Shown here: one piece after another, positions 18,468 to 26,603 of the stretch
Numbering within the stretch: position 1 is the first letter of the stretch
How the letters are laid out: the number at the start of each line of letters is the position of its first letter
NCBI RefSeq assembly: GCF_903181435.1
Contig: NZ_CAEUHO010000005.1
Location: 480,649 to 544,648, forward strand
Source: Bacteroides acidifaciens
GTDB lineage: Bacteria; Bacteroidota; Bacteroidia; Bacteroidales; Bacteroidaceae
Reading direction: 5' to 3'
Length of the DNA: 64,000 nt
The notes under the pieces: generated by a model
Told to the model about the DNA's origin: nothing
The model's input: only the letters and a program-made list of their open reading frames with translations
Databases searched by the model: none
Program-made: the position numbers and the translations under genes

Positions 18468-18687
18468 CATATAGCTCCAATGTGTTCGGTATATAGATCC
18501 ACCGTATTGCCCATATATGCCCACCGTGCTAAATCTATATATCCTGTAACTCAACTATTAACACCTTGCTACCAGATAGTTAATACTTGACGACCAGACT
18601 GTTAATATCTGATAGTTCATCTATTAATACCTGACAGTGAATTTGCTATAAGCATATCCGGATTAGCTATAATGATATTTGTTTTAT
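18468..18687. repeat. Degenerate tandem array with exact 22-bp period
   Basis: Eight consecutive 22-bp units without length variation cover 18468-18643, with two weaker units to 18687. Units 1-4 share a TATATA-n2-TCCACCGT-like core and units 5-8 a TTAATACCTGACnACCAG-like core. There is no ORF. The array is intergenic between the GNAT gene and the convergent receptor gene. Similarity is moderate, so the call rests on the strict period. Confidence 0.55.
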
Positions 18688-18705
18688 CTCAAGGGATATT
18701 TTGAA

Positions 18706-18747
18706 AAACAAAGGTGAAACCGATATTGAACGATTTCACCTTTGTTT
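18706..18747. repeat. Perfect 14-bp inverted repeat (possible terminator)
   Basis: AAACAAAGGTGAAA (18706-18719) and its exact complement at 18734-18747 with a 14-nt loop. It lies about 105 bp after the stop of the minus-strand TonB receptor gene, so it may terminate that transcript, though the T-run is weak. Further GTGAAA/TTTCAC words occur on both sides, around 18345-18415 and 18755-18805. Confidence 0.55.
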
Positions 18748-18853
18748 ATTCCTAGCTTTCACCCGCTACGCTTTATTCATCAGTATTTCAAGAATCAGGT
18801 GAAATTGATGAACCGCAGTCACATCTATGATGTCAATGGAGTGCTCAGGGATT

Positions 18854-21292
18854 TTAGAACCGGCATCGAAGGTCTATCCCGAATTGTGCCGGACGTCCTT
18901 TCTGCATGAATCCTTTGTTCATTGTTTCAAAATAAAACGCTGCATAGTTTTTATTCAGGAAATTGCGTGCCCAGAAACTAATCATGGCATCTCCAATTTC
19001 GAGATTTGTTCTCCAGTTCAATGTGCCGTAAAAAGATTGGCTGACGTCATTCTGTTCTGTCCAGTAGATGCGTCCGGCAGCGTTATAATTTGCCTGGAAT
19101 ACTACACGGTCGAAGATGGAGTGCGGACTGCAAGTGATGGCATATTCTCCACCGATATTCAGGGTATGTTTGGGGACGAAAGGAACGTATTTGCCATTAT
19201 AGTTTTTTTCAATATTACCGTCTTTTTTTTCTTCTCTGATTATATAGTCTGTAAAAGTGGCATATGTGTATCCATAACTTGCATTCAAGCTAAGTTCTTG
19301 TGTAATACTGGCACGAAGAGAAGCTTCTGCACCATAGCTACGGCTCTTTCCGGCATTGATGGTGATACGTCCCAAACCACTTTCTGCAAATTGGGAGAGT
19401 TGCTGGTCACGGGTATCCATATAGAATACCGCGAAGTCTGCCCATAGCTTACCTTCCCACAGTGTAAGGTGACTTCCTACTTCATAATTCCATGAGTATT
19501 CGGGTTTGTAGGTGGTGGAAGTCTTGACGTTAGGTTCTTCCGGTATTCGGGGTTTTAACATTCTCTCAAATATGGGGCCATATGTTGGATCCTGCCCGAG
19601 TTTAGGACTTTCCATGATGGCGTTCATCATAGAACGGCTCATTTCCGTTTGGGATAAATCTGAGAACATTTGTATATTGTATCCACCTGAACGGTATCCG
19701 CGGGAGACAGTAGCGTAGACATTGTTGCGCTTATTCCATTCATACTGGATAGCAAATTTAGGCAGAAGCTGCAAATAGTCAGTTGATAGTTTCCCTATGA
19801 AGGAAGTTGGAGCTTGCATATTATCACTAAGGGACATCATAGGTCCCCTTTTTAGGTTAAAGTCAAAGTCAACAGGAGTGCTGACCGAGTTGTACTTCAT
19901 ACTCATCTTTTCGTAGTCAAGTCGGAGTCCTGCGGTGAAGGAGAGACCTTCAACAAACAGGTCATTGAAGGTAGATTGGTGGTAGATGGCAGCACTTAGG
20001 GTAGGAGTGTCAAATGTTCCACCGACATTCAATGTCGGGTTATGTATGGTCATATTCATGCTTGGGGTTCCGGCAGGTAATCCTGCAAAAGCTATATTCG
20101 CATTGTCTTCGATCATTGTTTTCACTCCTTCTTCTTTGAACAAAACAGGACCTGTGGTATGCAGCCACTGATAAAATCCGAAAGCTCCTGTAGCCCATTG
20201 CCATCTTTTTCCCGGCTTGGCTTTCAATACAATTTCTTCAGAAATAGTGTTGACCTTTTGCTTTTGTTCGATATTGAAGATGTCTCTTTCTGTGAAATCT
20301 TGATCGAGGAACATACGGTCTTTCAAGTTTTGATAACCTGTTACTGCACTCAATATAAAGTTTTGAGCTTGATATTCGATATTAACACCCGTGTTGAGTA
20401 ACCCACGGCGGTAACTGCTACGGTCGTTATATGAAATCTTGCCGATGTAATCAGCCCGGTCTTCTGTAAGCTCTTTGCCTTTTTCTTTAGCTTTGTCTAT
20501 GGCATTTTGGGTAATCCCAGTATAATAATAGGGATAGCCGCCCTGGTCGCTATACTCATAGCTAAGCGTCATATCTATTTTCAGGTTCGATGTCGGCAGA
20601 TAGATACCACGGAAACGTCCGCCGCCGGCATTGCTTTTGTCGACCTTTTCGTTGTTTCGCGCTGAATTTTCAAAAAAGCCGCCCGTATGTTCGTAAAAGC
20701 CACCGGTAGAGAAAGCAAAGCGGTTGGATATGCGGTGGTAATGCGTGAGTGAAACATTATAGTTGTTATAAGTTGCTGCGCCCATTCGTATATCAGTTCC
20801 CTGATAAGTGAAAGGAGATTTGGTGTGCACCTTGATAAGCCCACCCATCGTGTTGCGACCGTATAATGTTCCTTGCGGACCGCGAAGCACGTCGATACGT
20901 TCGATGTCGCAATAGTTGAAGTCGAATGCCGACTTGTCTATGTAGGGGATATTATCTACATAAAGCCCTACGGACGGGGTGTTGATACGTGAACCGATTC
21001 CACGGATATAGATGGAAGTTGTCAGTTTGGAACCATAATCCGGGATAAATAAGTTGGGGATAATGCCCGTCAGGTTTTTTACGGAGTTGACTTGGTTGGC
21101 ACGCATGTTCTCTTGCGATAAAACGGTGGCGGCTACAGGCAAGTCGCGCAGTTTACGGTTCTCTTTCGGAGTGGCGATTACTACCACTTCTTCTATGTCC
21201 ACTACTTTCAGTGAGTCTTTCGGAAAATCTTCGGCCCATACGGTCCCTGTCGTAAGGAGAGCGAGGGCAAGCATCATATTCTTTGTCTTCAT
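18854..21292 (-). CDS. TonB-dependent outer-membrane receptor
   Basis: An 812-residue receptor that takes up an unidentified ligand across the outer membrane using TonB energy. Signal peptide MKTKNMMLALALLTTGTVWA; TonB-box-like VDIEEVVVIATPKEN; plug domain with LPVAATVLSQENM, IYIRGIGSRINTPSVGLYVDNIPY and VLRGPQGTLYGRNTMGGLI; 22-strand barrel ending in the aromatic FGIDLRCRF. It lacks the carboxypeptidase-like N-terminal extension of SusC proteins and has no SusD partner, so siderophore, vitamin or other small ligands are likelier than glycans. A LuxR-type gene lies immediately upstream. Confidence 0.93.
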   Translation of the reverse strand: MKTKNMMLALALLTTGTVWAEDFPKDSLKVVDIEEVVVIATPKENRKLRDLPVAATVLSQENMRANQVNSVKNLTGIIPNLFIPDYGSKLTTSIYIRGIGSRINTPSVGLYVDNIPYIDKSAFDFNYCDIERIDVLRGPQGTLYGRNTMGGLIKVHTKSPFTYQGTDIRMGAATYNNYNVSLTHYHRISNRFAFSTGGFYEHTGGFFENSARNNEKVDKSNAGGGRFRGIYLPTSNLKIDMTLSYEYSDQGGYPYYYTGITQNAIDKAKEKGKELTEDRADYIGKISYNDRSSYRRGLLNTGVNIEYQAQNFILSAVTGYQNLKDRMFLDQDFTERDIFNIEQKQKVNTISEEIVLKAKPGKRWQWATGAFGFYQWLHTTGPVLFKEEGVKTMIEDNANIAFAGLPAGTPSMNMTIHNPTLNVGGTFDTPTLSAAIYHQSTFNDLFVEGLSFTAGLRLDYEKMSMKYNSVSTPVDFDFNLKRGPMMSLSDNMQAPTSFIGKLSTDYLQLLPKFAIQYEWNKRNNVYATVSRGYRSGGYNIQMFSDLSQTEMSRSMMNAIMESPKLGQDPTYGPIFERMLKPRIPEEPNVKTSTTYKPEYSWNYEVGSHLTLWEGKLWADFAVFYMDTRDQQLSQFAESGLGRITINAGKSRSYGAEASLRASITQELSLNASYGYTYATFTDYIIREEKKDGNIEKNYNGKYVPFVPKHTLNIGGEYAITCSPHSIFDRVVFQANYNAAGRIYWTEQNDVSQSFYGTLNWRTNLEIGDAMISFWARNFLNKNYAAFYFETMNKGFMQKGRPAQFGIDLRCRF

Positions 21293-21324
21293 TCGCAGTT
21301 AATTTGTCTGGTGCAAAGTAACGG

Positions 21325-21332
21325 CAAATATA
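21325..21332 (-). promoter_or_regulatory. -7 box for the TonB receptor gene
   Basis: TATATTTG on the minus strand, 32 bp before the receptor start. Confidence 0.5.
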
Positions 21333-21382
21333 TGAGTCGGGCAATCCTCATTTATTAGGATTATGATTTATTTTTTAAGGAA

Positions 21383-21985
21383 TCAGATTCGGTCAGCTTC
21401 AATATACCCATTCATTACGGCGTAAATAGTCAGTCCGGATACCGATTTGATTCCTAATTTCTCGGTGATATTCTTCCGGTGGGTGATGACGGTAGTCAGA
21501 CTGATATTCAGTTTGTCTGCTATTTCCTTGTTGATTAATCCTTTTGTAATCAGTACAAGCACTTCAATCTCACGGGCAGACAAAATCTCCTGATGCGGTG
21601 TTATTGGGGGCATAGGCGGCATGTCTTTCACCGGATAACCGTTGTGGTGGGCGTGTTGATGGAGCTTTAATATGCTCTTTACCAATTCTTCTTCTGATTC
21701 GTGAATATTGAGTACAGGGACACCGGATAGTTGGAATTGCGGGCTGTCGCTTGCAAGTACGATGGTTTTCCGTTTCCGGGGAAGGAAGAAGGTGTTGTGT
21801 TCCACATAGATTTGTGCGGAAATAAAATAATGGGCATACATATCCGGGGTATCATCCATTAGTTCGCTGAAACTATGGAAAATACGTATAGTTGCCATGG
21901 GAATCATTTCCTCTAAAATGCCTTTCAGACCAAGACAAGTGAGAGTGTTTGATTCTACAATTGCTATTTCGGGTTGAGGCTTCAT
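21383..21985 (-). CDS. LuxR/NarL-type response regulator-like protein
   Basis: A 200-residue transcription factor. The first 120 residues look like a degenerate receiver domain (IAIVESNTLTCLGLKGIL) without a clear phospho-acceptor Asp at the expected place. They are followed by a NarL/LuxR helix-turn-helix: ILSAREIEVLVLITKGLINK, EIADKLNISLTTVITHRKNI, TEKLGIKSVSGLTIYA. It is placed between the FAD oxidoreductase and the receptor gene on the same strand, so it may control the receptor. Confidence 0.85.
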   Translation of the reverse strand: MKPQPEIAIVESNTLTCLGLKGILEEMIPMATIRIFHSFSELMDDTPDMYAHYFISAQIYVEHNTFFLPRKRKTIVLASDSPQFQLSGVPVLNIHESEEELVKSILKLHQHAHHNGYPVKDMPPMPPITPHQEILSAREIEVLVLITKGLINKEIADKLNISLTTVITHRKNITEKLGIKSVSGLTIYAVMNGYIEADRI

Positions 21986-22001
21986 CAGCTTATGGCTTTG
22001 A

Positions 22002-23654
22002 TTAATGATTTAAATAGTTGGCTGCCGCTTCCGCACATCGTTCGCCGTCTACTCCGGCAGAAACAATGCCGCCGGCATAGCCTGCGCCTTCCCCGCAGGG
22101 GAACAATCCGCGGACAGTCACGTGTTGCAATGTCTCTTTATCGCGTACGATGCGGACAGGAGAAGAAGTGCGTGTCTCTACTCCAATCATCACCGCTTCA
22201 TTAGTGAGGAATCCATGACTGCTACGTCCGAATTGTTGGAAACCGAGGGATAATCTCTTGCTGATAAACTCCGGCATCCAGAAATGGAGTGGGGAAGAAA
22301 TCAACCCCGGAGCATAAGAGGATTCGGGCAGGTCATAGCTTAATTTCTTGCGGGTGAAATCCAACATGCGTTGTGCCGGAGCCGTCTGCCGTCTGCCACC
22401 TTGCAGCCAGCACTGACGTTCCAAATCTTCCTGAAAGTGAAGGATGGGAAGAAGTTGAGAATTGAGAATTGAGAGTTGAGAGTTACTTAATGAAGGATTG
22501 ATGGCTAATAACTGCTCGTTCTGCTGCGCAGCCAACTCTCCACTCTCCATTCTCCACTCTCCACTTATCAAATCTTCCGGTTGTATTTCTACAACCATTC
22601 CCGAGTTACTCCAACGTGAACCACGGTTGGAAGGAGACATGCCGTTTACTACTACTTGTTCCGGTCCGCTGGCGGCAGGGACGATGAATCCGCCGGGACA
22701 CATACAGAAGCTATATACTCCTCTGCCTTCTACTTGGGTTACGAAGCTGTATTCGGCGGCGGGCAGGTATTTTCCTCTTCCGTTCTTGTTATGATATTGT
22801 ATTTGGTCAATTAGCATTGCCGGATGTTCCAGACGGACACCGACGGCAATTCCTTTTGCTTCAATTGTGACGTCGTTTGCTGCCAGCCAGCGGTAAACAT
22901 CTCTTGCGGAATGTCCTGTAGCCAGAATGACAGGGCCGAGAAATGTTTTTCCCGTATTCGTTTCGATGCCTTTTATTTCGTTGTTTTCTATGATTAGTGC
23001 ATCCATTCGAGTCTCGAAATGGACTTCGCCGCCACATTCGATGATTGTATTCCGCATATTCTCAATGACACGCGGCAGTTTATCAGTCCCGATATGCGGA
23101 TGCGCATCTGCCAATATCGCAGTGGACGCTCCATGTTGGCAAAATACATTGAATATCTTGTCTACATTTCCTCTTTTCTTGCTGCGGGTGTAGAGTTTTC
23201 CGTCCGAATAAGCTCCCGCTCCCCCTTCACCAAAGCTGTAATTCGATTCTGGGTTTATCGTATGCTCCCTGCTGATTTGTGCTAAGTCCTTTTTCCGTTC
23301 GCGCACATCTTTCCCCCGTTCTACGATAATAGGGCGCAAACCGAGTTCGATAAGACGCAAGGCTGCGAATAATCCGCCGGGACCTGCACCTACTACAATG
23401 ACTTGCGGCTTTCCTTCTACATTATTATATAGGGTATGTTCATATTCATCCTCTTTAGGCATTTCATTGATATACGTCCGCACCTTTAGATTGACAAATA
23501 TAGTCCGTTGGCGTGCGTCAATGCTTCGTTTCAAGATTCGGGTAGCATTGAGGTCACGCAGGTTGATTCCTTTTTCTTTGGAGAGATATTCTTTCAGCCG
23601 CTGTTCGTTGGCTGCGATTTCGGGAAGGACGCGAAGTTGGTATTCTTGTATCAT
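22002..23654 (-). CDS. NAD(P)/FAD-dependent oxidoreductase (COG2509 type)
   Basis: A 550-residue flavoprotein of unknown substrate. It has an N-terminal roughly 80-residue extension, then the dinucleotide-binding VVGAGPGGLFAALRLIELG with the acidic end IIVERGKDV, the motif YSFGEGGAGAYSDGKL, the second FAD motif GPVILATGHSARD, and the C-terminal GLFPCGEGAGYAGGIVSAGVDG. Residues about 362-405 (SGEWRMESGELAA, LSNSQLSILNSQLLP) are encoded by an inverted pair of heptad repeats and look like an in-frame insertion into an ordinary family member. It is followed closely by the LuxR-type gene. Confidence 0.87.
   Translation of the reverse strand: MIQEYQLRVLPEIAANEQRLKEYLSKEKGINLRDLNATRILKRSIDARQRTIFVNLKVRTYINEMPKEDEYEHTLYNNVEGKPQVIVVGAGPGGLFAALRLIELGLRPIIVERGKDVRERKKDLAQISREHTINPESNYSFGEGGAGAYSDGKLYTRSKKRGNVDKIFNVFCQHGASTAILADAHPHIGTDKLPRVIENMRNTIIECGGEVHFETRMDALIIENNEIKGIETNTGKTFLGPVILATGHSARDVYRWLAANDVTIEAKGIAVGVRLEHPAMLIDQIQYHNKNGRGKYLPAAEYSFVTQVEGRGVYSFCMCPGGFIVPAASGPEQVVVNGMSPSNRGSRWSNSGMVVEIQPEDLISGEWRMESGELAAQQNEQLLAINPSLSNSQLSILNSQLLPILHFQEDLERQCWLQGGRRQTAPAQRMLDFTRKKLSYDLPESSYAPGLISSPLHFWMPEFISKRLSLGFQQFGRSSHGFLTNEAVMIGVETRTSSPVRIVRDKETLQHVTVRGLFPCGEGAGYAGGIVSAGVDGERCAEAAANYLNH
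22455..22562. repeat. Inverted heptad-repeat stem-loop inside a coding region
   Basis: Four heptads TTGAGAR at 22455-22482 and four heptads of ACTCTCC type at 22535-22562 are mutually complementary over about 28 bp, with four mismatches that are G-U compatible. The element lies within the FAD oxidoreductase gene and keeps the frame. Confidence 0.75.
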
Positions 23655-23714
23655 CTGATTCTTGTTGCTTTTGATTATAAAATGGATAAAACTGATATAT
23701 AATAAATCACTATC

Positions 23715-25082
23715 TTATCCGAATAAGGCTCTGAACGCTTCTTCTACTTTTCTGACAGGTACTAGTTCTATCTTTAACTTTTTCGTATCGATGCCCTGCA
23801 AATTGTATTTCGGCAACAGGAAACGTTTGAAACCTAATTTCTCCGCTTCTCCGATACGTTGCTCTATCCTGTTCACGGGGCGGATTTCGCCCGACAGCCC
23901 GATTTCTCCCGCCATGCAGACTTCCGGTTCGATAGCCGCGTCCATATTTGAAGAAAGGATAGCGCTGATAACCGGTAGGTCGATAGCCGGGTCATTCACT
24001 TTCAGTCCGCCGGCTATATTCAGGAATACGTCTTTTTGTGCGAGCTTGAAGCCGACCCGCTTTTCGAGAACTGCCAGTAGCATATTCATTCTTCTCAAAT
24101 CGAAACCGGTTGCCGAACGCTGGGGATTTCCGTAAACGGCGGAACTTACCAGAGCCTGTGTCTCAATCAGGAACGGGCGTATTCCTTCAATGGCAGAAGC
24201 GATGGCCACTCCGCTCATTCCCTCGTGGTCTTGACTTAGCAATAGCTCCGACGGATTGCTTACTTGACGCAATCCGTCCTGCCGCATTTCATAAATACCC
24301 AGTTCTGCCGTACTACCGAAACGGTTCTTGATGCTGCGTAGAATACGGTACATATAATGCTGGTCGCCTTCAAACTGGAGAACAGTATCGACGATATGCT
24401 CCAGTACTTTAGGACCTGCTATGCTTCCTTCCTTATTAATATGTCCGATAAGCAATACCGGTGTATGTGTCTCTTTGGCAAAACGGAGAATGGAAGCGGA
24501 GCACTCTCTAACTTGTGCAATGCTTCCGGGAGACGATTCGATACTCTCAGTTGAAATAGTCTGTATAGAGTCGATAATGACCAAATCGGGATTCGTATTC
24601 TTGATATGTACGTAAATCTGCTCGAGCGAAGTCTCGCAGACAATAAAGCAATCGCTGGAAACATCGGAAAGGCGGTCGGCACGAAGTTTCAGTTGGCGCG
24701 CGCTTTCTTCGCCGGATACATAGAGAATCTTCTTCTCCGGCATATGCAGTACGGTCTGCATGACGAGCGTCGATTTGCCGATTCCCGGTTCGCCGCCTAT
24801 CAAGACTAAAGAACCTTGCACAAGACCGCCACCTAACACGCGGTTCAGTTCATCATCGTGCATGTCGATACGCGGTTCATCGTCCGCTATTATTTCGCTG
24901 AGGGTAACAGGTTTGGGTTTCTGTGTCTCAATGCCCGATACCGGTCGGCGGTTGGTCGGTTCTTTCCGTACGATTTCCTCTACATACGTATTCCATTCTC
25001 CACACGACGGACATTTACCCACCCATTTCGGTGAATTTTGTCCGCAGTTACTGCATACATATACGGTCTTCTCTTTTGCCAT
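23715..25082 (-). CDS. radA: DNA repair protein RadA
   Basis: Branch-migration ATPase that processes recombination intermediates, 455 residues. It has the N-terminal zinc finger CSNCGQNSPKWVGKCPSCGEW, RecA-like core with Walker A GGEPGIGKST and Walker B LVIIDSIQT, the RadA-specific KNRFGSTAE motif, and a C-terminal Lon-protease-like domain (GGLKVNDPAIDLPVISAILSS, GEIGLSGEIRPV). ATG 25082 (MAKEKTVYVC) is chosen; a 10-residue upstream extension is open but precedes the zinc finger start. It has its own -7 box. Confidence 0.96.
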   Translation of the reverse strand: MAKEKTVYVCSNCGQNSPKWVGKCPSCGEWNTYVEEIVRKEPTNRRPVSGIETQKPKPVTLSEIIADDEPRIDMHDDELNRVLGGGLVQGSLVLIGGEPGIGKSTLVMQTVLHMPEKKILYVSGEESARQLKLRADRLSDVSSDCFIVCETSLEQIYVHIKNTNPDLVIIDSIQTISTESIESSPGSIAQVRECSASILRFAKETHTPVLLIGHINKEGSIAGPKVLEHIVDTVLQFEGDQHYMYRILRSIKNRFGSTAELGIYEMRQDGLRQVSNPSELLLSQDHEGMSGVAIASAIEGIRPFLIETQALVSSAVYGNPQRSATGFDLRRMNMLLAVLEKRVGFKLAQKDVFLNIAGGLKVNDPAIDLPVISAILSSNMDAAIEPEVCMAGEIGLSGEIRPVNRIEQRIGEAEKLGFKRFLLPKYNLQGIDTKKLKIELVPVRKVEEAFRALFG

Positions 25083-25109
25083 CGAAATTCTTTCCTTTAT
25101 TGTAGGGTA

Positions 25110-25117
25110 CAAAAATA
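25110..25117 (-). promoter_or_regulatory. -7 box for radA
   Basis: TATTTTTG on the minus strand, 27 bp before the radA start; the position rules out the longer upstream start. Confidence 0.55.
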
Positions 25118-25169
25118 GGGATAATTTATTAGAAATAAGTTATCCCTGTCTAATAGAAATAGGTGAATT

Positions 25170-26207
25170 CTATAATGTAATCTCTCCCGCCATCGACCGG
25201 TTCATCCGGTCGCGCACCTCATCCGGTGTATATCCATGTCCCAACAAGAACATTAATTTAGTGACAGCCGACTCGGTCGTACTGTCATAACCGGAGACGA
25301 CGCCCGCCTGCAATAACTGGTATCCCGTTTCGTAACGTTCCATCTCTACCATCCCCGCGTTGCATTGTGTCACGTTGACAATCACGACTCCACGTGCGCT
25401 AGCCTGGCAAAGCCGACGGATAAACCATTCCTTCCGGGGAGCGTTGCCCGAACCGTACGTTTCGAGAATAACGGCTTTCAGTCCTTTTATATCTAAAGTA
25501 GCGGCTACCACATTCTCTTGAATTCCGGGGAATAGTTTCAATACCACCACATTCGTATCCAATAAATAATGAGGTTTTAGTTCCCGTTCTTCCCCGTTCA
25601 CATGAATCTGTACATTATTATATTTAATATGAATCCCCGCTTCCGCCAACACCGGATAATTGAAAGACCGGAACGCATTGAAGTTCTCGGCATTCATTTT
25701 CGTCGTGCGGTTCCCCCGCATCAAATGATTCTCAAAGAAAATGCAGACTTCCGGAACGAGCGCTTTTCCTTCTTTATTTTGAGCGATGGCAATCTCTATA
25801 CTCGTCATCAGATTTTCTTTTCCGTCCGTGCGGAGCACCCCGATAGGGAGTTGCGAACCCGTCAGGATGACAGGCTTGTCCAACCCTTCCAGCATAAAGC
25901 TAAGTGCGGAAGCAGTGTACGCCATCGTGTCCGTGCCGTGCAGAATGACAAAGCCCTGATAACGGTCGTAATTCTCATGGATGATGTGAACCAGCTTCCG
26001 CCACATATCCGGTTCCATGTCCGAAGAGTCCATAGGCGGGTCGAACTGATACGTATCAATCGGGAAGTTGAATTTTTGCAATTCGGGGACGTGCTTCTGG
26101 AGTTGTTCGAAATTGAAATTCTCCAATGCGCCTGTCACGGTGTTCTCAATCATTCCAATTGTTCCACCGGTATATATTAACAATACGGAAGTTTTTAACG
26201 GGTTCAT
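25170..26207 (-). CDS. ansA: Type I (cytoplasmic) L-asparaginase
   Basis: Hydrolyses asparagine to aspartate and ammonia. The protein has 345 residues, no signal peptide, and both catalytic Thr motifs: VLLIYTGGTIGM near the N-terminus and FVILHGTDTMAYTASAL. ILTGSQLPIGVLRTDGKENL is also typical. The open frame extends 29 residues upstream into a hydrophobic stretch. ATG 26207 (MNPLKTSVLLIYTGG) is preferred, since the -7 box at 26233-26240 lies inside that extension and so excludes the longer start. Confidence 0.93.
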   Translation of the reverse strand: MNPLKTSVLLIYTGGTIGMIENTVTGALENFNFEQLQKHVPELQKFNFPIDTYQFDPPMDSSDMEPDMWRKLVHIIHENYDRYQGFVILHGTDTMAYTASALSFMLEGLDKPVILTGSQLPIGVLRTDGKENLMTSIEIAIAQNKEGKALVPEVCIFFENHLMRGNRTTKMNAENFNAFRSFNYPVLAEAGIHIKYNNVQIHVNGEERELKPHYLLDTNVVVLKLFPGIQENVVAATLDIKGLKAVILETYGSGNAPRKEWFIRRLCQASARGVVIVNVTQCNAGMVEMERYETGYQLLQAGVVSGYDSTTESAVTKLMFLLGHGYTPDEVRDRMNRSMAGEITL

Positions 26208-26232
26208 AAGCTGATTTCTGCGTTCGTTTTCG

Positions 26233-26240
26233 CAAATATA
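26233..26240 (-). promoter_or_regulatory. -7 box for ansA
   Basis: TATATTTG on the minus strand, 25 bp upstream of the chosen ansA start. Confidence 0.5.
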
Positions 26241-26370
26241 ATAATATAAATGATATATTAATAGCAAAATGTCATAAAAGTAAAGAGGAAACACAAGGCG
26301 GAAAGAATGAGGAATATACTTTTTATCAGAAAAAAACGGGAAAAAGTGATAGATTGAACGTTTTTATTAT

Positions 26371-26378
26371 TACTTTTG
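26371..26378 (+). promoter_or_regulatory. -7 box of the threonine operon
   Basis: TACTTTTG (TAnnTTTG) predicts transcription start near 26385, which gives a leader of about 220 nt before thrA that includes the short leader peptide. Confidence 0.6.
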
Positions 26379-26413
26379 CGACACTTATCAAAAACAAGAG
26401 TAGAAACAGGACT

Positions 26414-26473
26414 ATGATGAAGTACTATCCACATACAGTCACATCGATGTGTACCATGACCCTTAGGGGTTGA
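26414..26473 (+). CDS. Thr/Met-containing leader peptide (candidate attenuator)
   Basis: A 19-codon ORF, MMKYYPHTVTSMCTMTLRG, lies 130 bp before thrA and about 30 nt after the predicted transcription start. Four of the codons are Thr and four are Met, both end products of the aspartate pathway. The ORF carries one arm of a stem: ACTATCCA (26424-26431) pairs with TGGATAGT (26474-26481) just after its stop. The second arm can pair instead with AAAACTAT at 26564-26571. This layout is that of a translation-coupled attenuator. No strong terminator T-run is visible, so the exact mechanism is inference. Confidence 0.65.
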   Translation: MMKYYPHTVTSMCTMTLRG

Positions 26474-26571
26474 TGGATAGTTTTGTGTATCTACGTGATT
26501 CACGCTTGTATAAACAGGCAAAATTCAAATTCAATTTTATTCGTAAACAACCAATCGTTCTGTAAAACTAT
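26424..26571 (+). promoter_or_regulatory. Mutually exclusive RNA pairings in the thr leader
   Basis: Arm 1 ACTATCCA (26424-26431), arm 2 TGGATAGTTTT (26474-26484) and arm 3 AAAACTAT (26564-26571). Arm 2 can form 8 bp with arm 1, or about 8-10 bp with arm 3 counting G-U pairs. Small hairpins ACATCGATGT and ACCCTTAGGGGT lie between arms 1 and 2. Ribosome position on the leader peptide would choose between them. Confidence 0.5.
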
Positions 26572-26603
26572 ACACAGGGCATTGCATTTAAATAAGTATC
26601 TTC

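Noticed and set aside
18468..18687. Possible CRISPR array
   Set aside because: There is no conserved repeat with variable spacers; units are contiguous 22-mers that all drift, and no cas genes are near.
26208..26294. Longer N-terminus of the asparaginase starting at 26294
   Set aside because: The added residues are a hydrophobic AT-rich stretch that contains the predicted promoter; homology starts at MNPLKTSVLLIYTGG.
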